Below, piece after piece: positions 1 to 8,516 of a DNA stretch of 64,000 nt. The position numbers were made by a program, and so were the translations under genes. Each line of letters starts with the position of its first letter. Within the stretch, counting starts at the first letter, position 1. The notes beneath the pieces were generated by a model, which was given only the letters and a program-made list of their open reading frames with translations, searched no databases and was not told the origin of the DNA. Source of the DNA: Frateuria_A yonginensis (lineage in GTDB: Bacteria; Pseudomonadota; Gammaproteobacteria; Xanthomonadales; Rhodanobacteraceae); the NCBI RefSeq assembly GCF_037137055.1, contig NZ_JBBBNY010000009.1:78985-142984 (forward strand), read 5' to 3'.

Positions 1-746
1 ATCGAGGCGGAAAGATCGGCCGGCACCTGAATCTGTACGTCGCCGCTCATGCTGTCGATCTCCATGCTGCCGTTCCTGGCCGGCCCGCCGCCGATCTGCA
101 CGTCGCCGGAAACCGTGCTCAGGTTGAATTTCTGCCACGGCCCGCCATCCGCCTGTATGCGCCCGGATACCGTCTGCAGCTCGGCGTTGGAGCCGAGCGC
201 GGGCGCGAGGATGTCACCGCTCACCGTCTGCAGGTCGGCCCGTTCCGCGCGACCGGCCTGTTCGACCGTGCCGCTCACGCTCTCGACCGAGAGATCGGGC
301 GTGCGCGCGTTGACCCGTACCCGTCCGCTCACCGTGTTGATCGAGATCCCGCCGCCGTCCATGCCGTCGATGCCCAGCGGCGCGCTAACCACGCTCACGT
401 CGAGCGTGGCGCGCCGGGGCACGCGCAGGTCGAGCGTGGTCGGCCCCATCGCGTTGTCGCCGCCCCAGTTGAACCAGTTGCCCGAGCGGTTGCCCTGCGG
501 CTTGACCTTGATCTCCAGGTCGCCGTTGTCACCCTCGATGGCGAGCGGGGCCGCGCCGTCGCCGAGCGTGCCGGTGACCTGCACCTCGTTGCGGTCCCAC
601 GCGGTGATGGTGACCTGGCCCTTCACGTTGCTCACGCTGATGCGTGCGTCGGCGGCGGCAGGGTGGTGCAGGTTGATCGGTGTATCGGCCAGCGCCTGGC
701 CGATACACAGGCTGAGCAGCAGCGGGAGGTAGCGTGCGGTTTTCAT
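1..746 (-). CDS. DUF4097-type putative adhesin-like protein, exported (3' end outside window)
   Basis: The minus strand reads from ATG at 746 for 248 codons without a stop and runs off the window edge, so the C-terminus is missing. The protein begins MKTARYLPLLLSLCIGQALA, a clear Sec signal peptide, and is therefore predicted to be periplasmic or outer-membrane associated. The mature part is a beta-repeat protein in which short units containing 'TVSG' or 'SVSG' followed by D or R recur every 20 to 25 residues, the signature of the DUF4097 beta-helix-like family. It lies 21 bp downstream of the anti-sigma-like gene, so the three genes look like one operon. DUF4097 proteins often accompany ECF sigma/anti-sigma pairs, but their function is not known. 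Confidence 0.8.
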   Translation of the reverse strand, partial: MKTARYLPLLLSLCIGQALADTPINLHHPAAADARISVSNVKGQVTITAWDRNEVQVTGTLGDGAAPLAIEGDNGDLEIKVKPQGNRSGNWFNWGGDNAMGPTTLDLRVPRRATLDVSVVSAPLGIDGMDGGGISINTVSGRVRVNARTPDLSVESVSGTVEQAGRAERADLQTVSGDILAPALGSNAELQTVSGRIQADGGPWQKFNLSTVSGDVQIGGGPARNGSMEIDSMSGDVQIQVPADLSAS

Positions 747-767
747 GGATGACTCCTGCAAAGGGCT

Positions 768-1190
768 TTAACCGGCCTGCTGATCGAGCTGGCGCAGTCG
801 CATCTGTTGCTGCCGGGTGCGCGAGAGCAGTCGCTGCAGCGCCGGCGAATGGGGGGCCTGCTCCAGCGCCTGCCGGATCTCCAGGCGGGCGGCGTCCAGT
901 TCGATCGCCGCGCCGGCCAGGCGCGGGTCGTCCGGCTTCCACGGTGCGCGGCTGGACGCGACGGTGGTGCCCGGCGGCTCGACCAGCTGGTCCTGGCGCA
1001 GGGACAGGCCCACGGCGAGCAGGCTCAGGCCGGCGAAGCTCGCGGCCAGCAACCAGCCCGGGCGGGAATGGGCGCGGGTTGCCGGGGCGGCCGGCTCCAG
1101 CGCGGCGTCGATGCGCGCCCACAGGTCGTGGGGCGGCGCGACCGGCGCGCGCAGTTCGCGCAGCTGGCGACGCCATTCGAATTCGTTCAT
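768..1190 (-). CDS. Anti-sigma-factor-like single-pass membrane protein
   Basis: A 140-residue protein whose start overlaps the sigma factor stop by four bases (ATGA, 1187-1190), indicating translational coupling. Residues 1-44 form a polar N-terminal cytoplasmic part, residues 46-64 (WLLAASFAGLSLLAVGLSL) are one transmembrane helix, and the rest is a short periplasmic domain with a helical, Gln/Arg-rich end. This architecture directly downstream of an ECF sigma gene is typical of membrane anti-sigma factors. I see no zinc-binding HxxxCxxC motif, so it is not a canonical ZAS protein. The function is inferred from position and topology. Confidence 0.7.
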   Translation of the reverse strand: MNEFEWRRQLRELRAPVAPPHDLWARIDAALEPAAPATRAHSRPGWLLAASFAGLSLLAVGLSLRQDQLVEPPGTTVASSRAPWKPDDPRLAGAAIELDAARLEIRQALEQAPHSPALQRLLSRTRQQQMRLRQLDQQAG

Positions 1191-1774
1191 GAGCGTTCTC
1201 CGGGTTCGAGCATCCGGCGCAGCAGCGCACGTGCGCGGTGCAGCTGCGCCTTCGACGTACCGACGGCCATGTCCAGCCCGCTGGCGATCTCCTCGTGGCG
1301 CCAGCCTTCCACGTCGTGCAGCACCAGCACCGCCCGCGCCCGCGGCGGCAGCTTGGCGATGGCACGTTCCAGCTCCTCGCGCTCGGCCGCGCAGAACGGC
1401 ACTTCGCCGGGGTCCGGCAGCTCGTCCTCGCCGACGAACCCCACCGGCTGGGCGCCGCGCGAGCGGATGTCCATCAACGCCACGTTCACCGCCAGCCGGT
1501 ACAGCCAGGTGCCGAAGGCGCTCTCGTGGCGGAAGTCGCCCAGCTTCTGCCAGGCGCGCACGAAGGCGTCCTGGGTGAGGTCCTCGGCGCGTGCGTGGTC
1601 GTAGCCGGCCAGCCGGTACACCGCGCCGTACACGCGATCGACGTGCTGGCGATACAGCCGCTGGAATGCCTGGCGGTCGCCGCCCGCCGCGGCGCGAACG
1701 TCATCGGCGTCGGTCGACCACGCAACGGTCGGTGGCGGCATCGGGCTTCCAGTGGCGAGGCAGGCGGTATCCAT
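1187..1774 (-). CDS. ECF-family RNA polymerase sigma factor (RpoE-like)
   Basis: A 195-residue protein from ATG 1774; a shorter start at ATG 1741 has a better upstream GGAAG and would give 184 residues. Region 2 is clear: the sequence reads from DRQAFQRLYRQHVDRVYGAV through the DLTQDAFVRAWQKL helix to TWLYRLAVNVALMDIR. Region 4 is also present, with ELERAIAKLPPRARAVLVLH, then the helix-turn-helix EEIASGLDMAVGTSKAQLHRAR. The family directs RNA polymerase to a small regulon when released from its anti-sigma factor, here probably the next gene. The frame stays open to 1948, but the extra N-terminal residues look non-coding (low complexity, no family similarity). The stimulus cannot be told from sequence. 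Confidence 0.88.
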   Translation of the reverse strand: MDTACLATGSPMPPPTVAWSTDADDVRAAAGGDRQAFQRLYRQHVDRVYGAVYRLAGYDHARAEDLTQDAFVRAWQKLGDFRHESAFGTWLYRLAVNVALMDIRSRGAQPVGFVGEDELPDPGEVPFCAAEREELERAIAKLPPRARAVLVLHDVEGWRHEEIASGLDMAVGTSKAQLHRARALLRRMLEPGERS

Positions 1775-1985
1775 CTTGCCAGCTTGGATGCGCGAAGGAG
1801 GCGGAACGTTTAGAGCGTCGACCGCGTCCGCTTCGCCGCCACGGCTGCCGGGAGTCGTGCGGAGCGCAGGCGGGGCGCCGCGCCCCAGGCACACGGCCGC
1901 GACGCCCGCCGCCGGCCCTCCTGCGCAAGCGCGGGCGGACAGGCGCAAGAGGTCCGGGGCGAAGCGAGCGTGCGATGCCGGAAAT

Positions 1986-2006
1986 CCCTCTCCCGGCGGG
2001 AGAGGG
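1986..2006. repeat. Short perfect hairpin downstream of pckG
   Basis: CCCTCTCCC, a GGC loop and GGGAGAGGG form a 9-bp perfect stem just beyond the pckG stop. It has no U-tract in either direction, so if it ends transcription it does so weakly or with Rho. Similar CCCTCTCCC/GGGAGAGGG modules are common between genes in Xanthomonadales. Confidence 0.55.
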
Positions 2007-2017
2007 GCTCGATGCGC

Positions 2018-3793
2018 TCAGGCCGTCGCGGCGCGCGGGGCGGTGTCGGCGGCCAAGGCGCGGGCGACGCGCTGCTGTTCCTTGCGCAGGCGCTCGGGCA
2101 GGCGCGGGGCGAAGCTTTCCAGGTACTCGCCGATGGCCTCCAGCTCGGCCTGCCAGCCGGCAGTGTCGATGCCCAGCAGCTCGGCGATCCCGTCGCGTGA
2201 CAGGCCGAGGCCGTCGAGTCGCAGTTCCCCCTCGGCCGGCACGATGCCGACCGGCGTCTCCACGCCGCGGGCGCGGCCTTCGACGCGGTCGATCATCCAT
2301 TCCAGCACGCGCAGGTTGTCGCCGAAGCCCGGCCACAGGAACTTGCCATCCTTGCCCTTGCGGAACCAGTTGACGTGGAAGATCCGCGGCAGCTTCGCAC
2401 CGGGCCGGTCGAACGAGAGCCAGTGCGCGAAGTAGTCGCCGTAGTGGTAGCCGCAGAAGGGCTTCATCGCCATCGAATCGCGGCGCAGCACGCCGACCGC
2501 GCCGGTGGCGGCGGCGGTCGTTTCCGAACCCATCGCGGCCCCCATCAGCACGCCGTGCGCCCAGTCGCGCGCTTCCATCACCAGCGGCAGCAACGAAGGC
2601 CGGCGGCCGCCGAAGACGATCGCGCTGATCGGCACGCCCTGCGCGTCCTCGGCCTTTTCCGACCAGGTCGGACACTGCTTCGCGCTCACCGTGAACCGGG
2701 AGTTCGGGTGCGCCGCCGGGCCATTGGCCGGGTCGAACGGACGGCCCTGCCAGTCGACCACCGGCATGCCGGGCAGGCCCTCCCACCAGGGCTGGTTGTC
2801 GGCGGTGAGCGCCACGTTGGTGAAGATGGTGTCGCGCGAGATCGACTTCAGCGCATTCGAATTGGTCGCCGTGCTGGTGCCGGGCGCCACGCCGAAGAAG
2901 CCGGCCTCCGGGTTGATCGCGTACAGGCGGCCGTCCTCGCCCGGGCGCATCCAGCAGATATCGTCACCCACGGTCCACACCTTCCAGCCGTCCTGCCGGT
3001 AGCCCTCCGGCGGAATCAGCATGGCCAGGTTGGTCTTGCCGCAGGCCGAGGGGAAGGCGGCCGCGACGTAGTGCGTCTCGCCCCTGGGGTTCTCGATGCC
3101 CACGATCAGCATGTGCTCGGCCAGCCAGCCCTCGTCGCGGGCCTGGTTGGAGGCGATGCGCAGCGCGTGGCATTTCTTGCCCAGCAGCGCGTTGCCGCCG
3201 TAGCCGGAGCCGTAGGACTTGATCGTGCGCTCCTCGGGGAAGTGCATGATGAAACGGCGCTCGGGATCGAGCTCGCCGGTGGAGTGCAGGCCCTTGACGA
3301 AGTCGCCCTCGCGCTCGATGCGTTCCAGCGCGGCCTTGCCCATGCGCGTCATGATGCGCATGTTGGCCACCACGTAGGGGCTGTCGGTGATCTCCACGCC
3401 GCAGCGCGAGAGCGGCGAGTCGATCGGGCCCATGCAGTAGGGGATCACGTACATGGTGCGCCCTTCCATGCAGCCGTCGAACAGCGCATCGATCTTGGCG
3501 TGCGCCTCGGCCGGATCCATCCAGTGGTTGTTCGGGCCGGCGTCCTCGCGGTTGCGGTGGCAGACGAAGGTCAGGTGCTCCACCCGCGCCACGTCGGAGG
3601 GGTGCGAGCGGTGCAGGTAGCAGCCCGGGTGCGTTTCCTGGTTGAGCTCGATCAGGGTGCCGTCGGCCAGCATCTCCTTGACCAGCTGCTGGTACTCGGC
3701 CTCCGAGCCGTCGCACCAGTGGATCTTCGCCGGCCGCGTGCGCGCCGCCACCTCGTTCACCCAGCGCTCGAGCGCTTCCAGCTTGCTGGCCAT
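2018..3793 (-). CDS. pckG: Phosphoenolpyruvate carboxykinase (GTP)
   Basis: A 591-residue protein, normal for the GTP-dependent class (about 600 residues). It converts oxaloacetate and GTP to phosphoenolpyruvate and CO2, the entry step of gluconeogenesis, in the cytosol. Family motifs are visible: the substrate-binding region RSHPSDVARVEHLTF, the hyper-reactive-cysteine P-loop FPSACGKTNLAML, the metal/nucleotide segment GDDICWM, and FFGVAPGTS followed by TNSNAL. The start ATG 3793 gives the usual N-terminus. It appears monocistronic. Its presence fits an organism that grows on amino acids, fatty acids and other gluconeogenic substrates, in line with the serine dehydratase and FadE genes in this window. 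Confidence 0.97.
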   Translation of the reverse strand: MASKLEALERWVNEVAARTRPAKIHWCDGSEAEYQQLVKEMLADGTLIELNQETHPGCYLHRSHPSDVARVEHLTFVCHRNREDAGPNNHWMDPAEAHAKIDALFDGCMEGRTMYVIPYCMGPIDSPLSRCGVEITDSPYVVANMRIMTRMGKAALERIEREGDFVKGLHSTGELDPERRFIMHFPEERTIKSYGSGYGGNALLGKKCHALRIASNQARDEGWLAEHMLIVGIENPRGETHYVAAAFPSACGKTNLAMLIPPEGYRQDGWKVWTVGDDICWMRPGEDGRLYAINPEAGFFGVAPGTSTATNSNALKSISRDTIFTNVALTADNQPWWEGLPGMPVVDWQGRPFDPANGPAAHPNSRFTVSAKQCPTWSEKAEDAQGVPISAIVFGGRRPSLLPLVMEARDWAHGVLMGAAMGSETTAAATGAVGVLRRDSMAMKPFCGYHYGDYFAHWLSFDRPGAKLPRIFHVNWFRKGKDGKFLWPGFGDNLRVLEWMIDRVEGRARGVETPVGIVPAEGELRLDGLGLSRDGIAELLGIDTAGWQAELEAIGEYLESFAPRLPERLRKEQQRVARALAADTAPRAATA

Positions 3794-3921
3794 GATGTCC
3801 TCTTCAAGGTCTTAGGAAAAAAGGGTGTCGGAACGCTAGTTTGCGTGCACTGGTATTGCAAGGTTGAGTGCAGCAAAAGGCCGCGCGCAGGCGCGCGCGA
3901 CCCCGCCCCCGGAGAGCGTTA

Positions 3922-4500
3922 TCAGGCCGGAATCAATGTGGTGATCATGTGTTCCACGTAGGCGTCGAAGTCCTCGTGGCTGATCCGCGGCAGGCCCAGC
4001 GTGAAGTTGAGCTGCAGGAAGCCGACATAGGCGGCGTAGGTCAGCCGCGCCCGGTTGAGCGCCTCGGTGGACGGCAAGCCGGCCTCGCGGAAGGCGGTGG
4101 CGAGGAACTCGGTGCGCCGCTGCGAGACGCGCGCCATCACCGGCACCACCAAGGGATGGTCGAGCGCCTTGAGCAGGGCGGCGTAGACGCGGTGCGGCTG
4201 CACCTCGTGCGCGACCCGGCGGAACAGTTCGGGCAGGCGCGCGCGGGGGTCGGGGATGGCCTCGATCTGCGCGATGACCTCGCGCTCGCCGTACTGCTCC
4301 CAGCGCTCCAGGGCCGCCTGCAGCAGTGCCTCGCGGGTGCGGAAGTGCCAGTAGAAGCTGCCTTTGGTCACGCCGAGCCGGCGCGCCAGCGCCTCCACCG
4401 CGAGGGCGCCCACGCCCTGCTCGGCGATCAGGACCAGCGCGGCGTCCTCCCAGTTCTCGGCGGACAGGCGCGTGCGTTCGGACTTGCTGCTGGCATTCAT
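3922..4500 (-). CDS. TetR-family repressor, probable regulator of the fadE operon
   Basis: A 192-residue protein starting MNASSKSERTRLSAENWEDA. The N-terminal helix-turn-helix is typical of TetR (VEALARRLGVTKGSFYWHFRTREALLQAAL, about residues 35-64). The C-terminal half is a helical ligand-binding domain without recognisable family markers. It is divergent from the alpha/beta hydrolase-fadE operon, with 204 bp between start codons. A perfect 8+8 palindrome in that gap (4691-4708) is a good candidate for its operator. By analogy with other TetR regulators of beta-oxidation genes the effector may be an acyl-CoA, but that is inference. Confidence 0.88.
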   Translation of the reverse strand: MNASSKSERTRLSAENWEDAALVLIAEQGVGALAVEALARRLGVTKGSFYWHFRTREALLQAALERWEQYGEREVIAQIEAIPDPRARLPELFRRVAHEVQPHRVYAALLKALDHPLVVPVMARVSQRRTEFLATAFREAGLPSTEALNRARLTYAAYVGFLQLNFTLGLPRISHEDFDAYVEHMITTLIPA

Positions 4501-4667
4501 CGGTGCATGGTAGCGCCTATGGCAGGGCAGGCGACAGGCACGGGCGGAGCGCGCGAGGCGGAAAACCCCGTGCACGGCTTCGGTCCCCGGGCTCGGGCCG
4601 CCTGCCTCGCGGGCCTGGGCGGCGCCTCGCACGATGCCGGCGAGCGCGGCACAAACGGGGCGGCCGG

Positions 4668-4697
4668 TTGACGGCACTTCGGCGGCAACTCCATACT
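4668..4697 (+). promoter_or_regulatory. Predicted sigma70 promoter of the hydrolase-fadE operon
   Basis: TTGACG at 4668-4673 and CATACT at 4692-4697 are separated by 18 bp and match the -35 and -10 consensus at 5/6 and 4/6 positions. Transcription would start around 4704-4705, on or next to the ATG of the hydrolase. No Shine-Dalgarno sequence precedes that ATG, so a leaderless message is possible. Confidence 0.5.
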
Positions 4698-4708
4698 CGT
4701 GAGTATGG
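4691..4708. promoter_or_regulatory. Palindromic operator, probable TetR binding site
   Basis: CCATACTC-GT-GAGTATGG is a perfect 8-bp inverted repeat around a 2-bp centre. It covers the predicted -10 element, the presumed transcription start and the ATG of the hydrolase gene. The size and symmetry are typical of TetR operators, and the only nearby regulator is the divergent TetR gene. Confidence 0.72.
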
Positions 4709-5589
4709 AACAGCCTCGAACCCGTCTCCTCCCCGGCCACGATGGCCTGCCGCTGGCCGTCGACGCGCGCGGCGAAGGGGCGCCGACGCTGCTGTTCGCG
4801 CACGGCTTCGGGCAGACCCGCCAAGCCTGGGACGGTGCCACCCGCGCCCTGGCCGCCATGGGTTGCCGTTGCGTCAGCTTCGACTGCCGCGGCCATGGCG
4901 AAAGCGGCCGTGCGGCGGAGGGCGACTACCGCATCGAGCAGTTCGCCGGCGACCTGCTCGCCGTGGCGCAGGCGCAGCCCGAACCGCCCGTGCTGGTCGG
5001 TGCCTCGATGGGCGGCCTGCTGGGCCTGGCCCTGGCCGGCGAGACGCGCCCGGCACCGTTCCGTGCGCTGGTTCTCGTGGACATCACGCCGCGCTGGGAG
5101 GCGGCCGGCGTGGAGCGCATCCTGGCCTTCATGCAGGCCCACCCTGACGGCTTCGCCGATTACCGGGAAGCGGCGGAGCACATCGCCGCCTACCTGCCGC
5201 AGCGGCGCGAGCGCAAGCGCGAGGAGCAGTTGCGCCCGCTGCTGCGCGAGGGCGCCGACGGGCGGCTGCGTTGGCATTGGGACCCGGCGCTGCTGGGCAG
5301 CATGGCGCGCGAGAGCGAGCGTCACCAGCCGCGCCTGCTCGCCGCGGCCGCGCGCGTGGAGATGCCGGTGCTGCTGCTTTCGGGCGAGCGCAGCGACGTG
5401 GTCTCGCGCGAGACGGTGGCCGAGTTCCTGAAGCTGGTGCCGCACGCCCGCCACGTCGAAGTGCCCGGCGCCACCCACATGCTGGCCGGCGACGCGAACG
5501 ATGCCTTTACGGGGCAGATCGTCGCCTTCCTCGAAGATCTTCCCGGCGGTGCCTTGCGCCGGCCGGCCTTTCCGCAAGAGGTGCAATGA
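4705..5589 (+). CDS. Alpha/beta-fold hydrolase
   Basis: A 294-residue protein from ATG 4705 (an in-frame GTG lies at 4699 inside the operator). The alpha/beta-hydrolase core is plain: oxyanion-hole region LLFAHGFGQTRQAWD, FDCRGHGESG, nucleophile elbow VGASMGGLLG (Ser in GASMG), an acid in the strand around LLSGERSDVV, and catalytic His in GATHMLAGD. No signal peptide is visible, so it should be cytosolic. Its stop lies one base before the fadE start, so the two are co-transcribed. The linkage suggests a thioesterase or lipase-like role in fatty-acid breakdown; the substrate cannot be read from the sequence. Confidence 0.85.
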   Translation: MEQPRTRLLPGHDGLPLAVDARGEGAPTLLFAHGFGQTRQAWDGATRALAAMGCRCVSFDCRGHGESGRAAEGDYRIEQFAGDLLAVAQAQPEPPVLVGASMGGLLGLALAGETRPAPFRALVLVDITPRWEAAGVERILAFMQAHPDGFADYREAAEHIAAYLPQRRERKREEQLRPLLREGADGRLRWHWDPALLGSMARESERHQPRLLAAAARVEMPVLLLSGERSDVVSRETVAEFLKLVPHARHVEVPGATHMLAGDANDAFTGQIVAFLEDLPGGALRRPAFPQEVQ

Positions 5590-5590
5590 C

Positions 5591-8074
5591 ATGTCCGCGT
5601 TCCTGACCTTGCTGGCGGCGCTCGTCGCGACCGGCGCCTGTGCCTACCACCGCACCAGCCTGCGCGCCTGGGCGATCGCCACGGTGGCGGCCACGCTGGT
5701 GGTCGGCGTGCTCGCCGGCGCGTGGGTGACCATGGTCGTGCTGCTCGTCCTCGAGCTGCTGATCGCCGTGCCGCTGCTCATGCCCGCTTTTCGCCGGCGC
5801 AAGATCAGCGCACCGTTGCTGAAGCTGTTCGCCCGCGCCACGCCCACGCTCTCGGCGACCGAGCAGACCGCGCTGGAAGCCGGCACAGTCGGTTTCGAGG
5901 GCGAGCTGTTCTCCGGCAAGCCCGACTGGAAGCTGCTGCTGAAGCAGCCCAGACCCGAGCTCAGCACCGAGGAGCAGGCCTTCCTCGAAGGTCCGGTCGA
6001 GCAGCTGTGCGCCATGATCGACGACTGGCAGATCACCCACGAGCTGGGCGACCTGCCGCCGGAGGTGTGGGAGTTCATCAAGAAGAACCGCTTCTTCGGC
6101 ATGATCATCCCGAAGCAGTACGGCGGCCTGCAGTTCTCGGCGCTGGCCCATTCGGCGGTGCTGCAGAAACTCAACTCGATGTCCGCCACCGTGGCCTCGA
6201 CGGTAGCGGTGCCCAATTCGCTGGGCCCGGCGGAGCTGCTGCTGCACTACGGCACCGAGGAGCAGAAGAACCACTACCTGCCGCGCCTGGCGGTGGGCGA
6301 GGAGATTCCCTGCTTCGCGCTGACCGGGCCCTACGCAGGCTCCGACGCCACCTCGATCCCCGACTACGGCATCGTGTGCAAGCAGGTGGTGGACGGGGTC
6401 GAGACGCTGGGCGTGCGGCTCACCTTCGACAAGCGCTACATCACGCTGGCGCCGATCGCCACGGTGATCGGCCTGGCCTTCCGCCTGTACGACCCCGAGC
6501 ATTTGCTGGGCGAGACCGAGGACCTGGGCATCACCCTCGCGCTGTTGCCGCGCTCGACGCCGGGCCTCGAGATCGGCCGCCGCCATTTCCCGCTCAACAT
6601 CCCGTTCCAGAACGGTCCGATCCACGGCAAGGACGTGTTTGCACCGCTGACCACGCTGATCGGCGGTCCGAAGATGGCCGGTCACGGCTGGCGCATGCTG
6701 GTCGAGTGCCTGTCCGTGGGACGCGCCATCTCGTTGCCCTCCAACGCCACCGGCGGCATGCGCGCTTCGGTGGCGGCGAGCGGCGCCTACGCGCGCATGC
6801 GCAAGCAGTTCGGGTTGGCGATCGCGCGCTTCGAAGGCGTGGAGGAGGCGCTCGCCCGTATCGGCGGGCTGACCTACGCCACCACGGCGCTGTCGCGCGC
6901 CACCGCCGCCGCCGTCGACCGTGGCGAGAAGCCGGCGGTGCCCTCGGCCATTGCCAAGTACCACGCCACCGAATGGGCGCGCCAGGTGGCCAGCGACACC
7001 ATGGACATCCACGGCGGCAAGGCGGTGCAGCTGGGGCCGAAGAACTACGCCGGTCGCGGCTGGGAGAGCGTGCCGATCGCGATCACGGTGGAAGGCGCGA
7101 ACGTCATGACGCGCAGCCTGATGATCTTCGGCCAGGGCGCGATCCGCTGCCATCCGTACGTGCTGAAGGAGATGCAGGCGCTCTCCATCGCCGACTACGG
7201 CGAGAAGCTGCGCACCTTCGACCGGTTGCTGTTCGGCCACATCGGCTTCGGCATCTCCAACGCGGTGCGCAGCTTCGTGCTGGGTCTGACCGGCGCCGCC
7301 ATCGGCCAGAGCGCGGGCGATGCCTACACGCGGCGCTTCTACCGCAAGCTCGACCGCTATTCGGCTGCGCTGGCACTGTGTGCCGACGTGTTCATGGGCG
7401 TGCTGGGCGGCAAGCTGAAGTTCAAGGAGAAACTCTCGGCGCGGCTGGGCGACGTACTCTCGTACCTGTACATCGCCAGCAGCATGCTCAAGCGCTACGA
7501 GGACACCGGCCGTCCGGAGGCCGACCGTCCGTTGCTCGCCTGGGCCTTCCACGAATGCATGTGGCGCACGCAGATGGCGCTGGACGGCGCGATCCGCAAC
7601 TTCCCGGTGCGGCCGGTCGGCTGGCTGCTGCGGGCGCTGGTCTTCCCGCTCGGTCGCCGCGACGTGCCGCCGTCGGATCGCCTGGGCCGGCGCGTGGCCG
7701 CCCTCATCACTGCGCCTGGCGAGGCACGCGACCGGCTGACCGAATGGGCCTACCTCACGCCCACGCCGAACAACACCATCGGCCGCATGAACGCGCTGCT
7801 GCCGCAGGTGATCGCGGCCGAGCCGGTCGAGCGCAAGTTCGGCAAGGCGCTCAAGGCCGGACAGCTGCAGGCGCACGACTACGAAGGCCAGCTCGCCGAA
7901 GCGGTCCGCGCCGGCGTGCTCACCGAGGCCGAAGCGGCGCAGCTCAGGCGCGTGCGCGAAGGCACCTTCGAGTTCATCTCGGTGGACGATTTCGATCCGG
8001 CCGAGCTCGGCGCCAAGGTGACGCGTGCGGATCGCCGGCACGAGGCCGACGAACGGCACAAGCGCATCGCCTGA
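5591..8074 (+). CDS. fadE: Acyl-CoA dehydrogenase FadE
   Basis: An 827-residue protein, close to the length of E. coli FadE (814) and much longer than ordinary acyl-CoA dehydrogenases. Residues 1-60 hold two or three hydrophobic segments, as in FadE, implying inner-membrane association. The dehydrogenase core follows, with FGMIIPKQYGGLQFSALAH, the FAD-binding CFALTGPYAGSDA, and the ending region DIHGGKAVQLGPKNYAGRGW. The FadE-specific C-terminal extension (about residues 550-827) is present. It oxidises acyl-CoA to trans-2-enoyl-CoA, the first step of beta-oxidation. ATG 5591 is one base after the hydrolase stop; regulation is probably through the TetR operator upstream of that gene. Confidence 0.95.
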   Translation: MSAFLTLLAALVATGACAYHRTSLRAWAIATVAATLVVGVLAGAWVTMVVLLVLELLIAVPLLMPAFRRRKISAPLLKLFARATPTLSATEQTALEAGTVGFEGELFSGKPDWKLLLKQPRPELSTEEQAFLEGPVEQLCAMIDDWQITHELGDLPPEVWEFIKKNRFFGMIIPKQYGGLQFSALAHSAVLQKLNSMSATVASTVAVPNSLGPAELLLHYGTEEQKNHYLPRLAVGEEIPCFALTGPYAGSDATSIPDYGIVCKQVVDGVETLGVRLTFDKRYITLAPIATVIGLAFRLYDPEHLLGETEDLGITLALLPRSTPGLEIGRRHFPLNIPFQNGPIHGKDVFAPLTTLIGGPKMAGHGWRMLVECLSVGRAISLPSNATGGMRASVAASGAYARMRKQFGLAIARFEGVEEALARIGGLTYATTALSRATAAAVDRGEKPAVPSAIAKYHATEWARQVASDTMDIHGGKAVQLGPKNYAGRGWESVPIAITVEGANVMTRSLMIFGQGAIRCHPYVLKEMQALSIADYGEKLRTFDRLLFGHIGFGISNAVRSFVLGLTGAAIGQSAGDAYTRRFYRKLDRYSAALALCADVFMGVLGGKLKFKEKLSARLGDVLSYLYIASSMLKRYEDTGRPEADRPLLAWAFHECMWRTQMALDGAIRNFPVRPVGWLLRALVFPLGRRDVPPSDRLGRRVAALITAPGEARDRLTEWAYLTPTPNNTIGRMNALLPQVIAAEPVERKFGKALKAGQLQAHDYEGQLAEAVRAGVLTEAEAAQLRRVREGTFEFISVDDFDPAELGAKVTRADRRHEADERHKRIA

Positions 8075-8092
8075 GGCACAACCGGCCCTGGA

Positions 8093-8124
8093 CCTCGCCA
8101 TCGGGCACGGCCCTGATGGCGAGG
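8093..8124 (+). terminator. Hairpin after fadE, possible terminator
   Basis: CCTCGCCATC and GATGGCGAGG form a perfect 10-bp stem with a 12-base loop, 19 bp after the fadE stop. There is no run of T downstream, so it is not a classical intrinsic terminator. The rest of the gap to 8516 (over 300 bp) holds the regulatory sites of the next gene and no other coding sequence that I can support. Confidence 0.45.
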
Positions 8125-8409
8125 CGCTTCCGGCCGCGGGCCGTTGCCGGTACGCGGAGCGGCCGACAGCCTGCCGGGGAACCTGCATCTCGCCGCTGCG
8201 GCGCCAGGGTGTCTGGCCCGCTCTCACGCAGGCTTGCGCATGGCCTGCAGCTGCGGCCTATCCCGCCCGGAGCAACCACGGATCCCGGTGTCGCACCCGC
8301 CGGCGTGCCGGGTGCAGCCGTGTGACTCGGGCGAGCTTCGACGGCGGGTGCGTGCTGTCGTGCAGCATTACATCGGCAAGCGAATTCGATAGTGTTTTGT
8401 GCACGCACA

Positions 8410-8423
8410 TTGGATCGATCTAA
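8410..8423. promoter_or_regulatory. LacI-type operator, distal site of the TonB receptor gene
   Basis: TTGGATCGATCTAA is a 14-bp palindrome with one mismatched pair, centred on CG as LacI-family operators are. It differs by one base from TTGGATCGATCCAA and closely matches the two sites at the lacI/GH92 promoter near 43.4 kb. Its centre is 77 bp upstream of the proximal site. Confidence 0.6.
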
Positions 8424-8486
8424 ATCCGTGTGCCGATACCAGGCTGTTTGTCGGACAAGTTGGGCGGGGGTCTGTTTGTTCCGGTT

Positions 8487-8500
8487 TTGTATCGATCCAA
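8487..8500. promoter_or_regulatory. LacI-type operator, proximal site of the TonB receptor gene
   Basis: TTGTATCGATCCAA, again a CG-centred palindrome with one mismatched pair, ends two bases before the GAGGGGAGG ribosome-binding site of the receptor gene. The paired arrangement resembles the lacI/GH92 intergenic region. Confidence 0.6.
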
Positions 8501-8516
8501 TGAGGGGAGGAATGCC

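Noticed and set aside
1775..1948. N-terminal extension of the ECF sigma factor
   Set aside because: About 58 residues of Gly/Ala/Arg-rich sequence with no family similarity; starts at 1774 or 1741 give a normal-length sigma factor.
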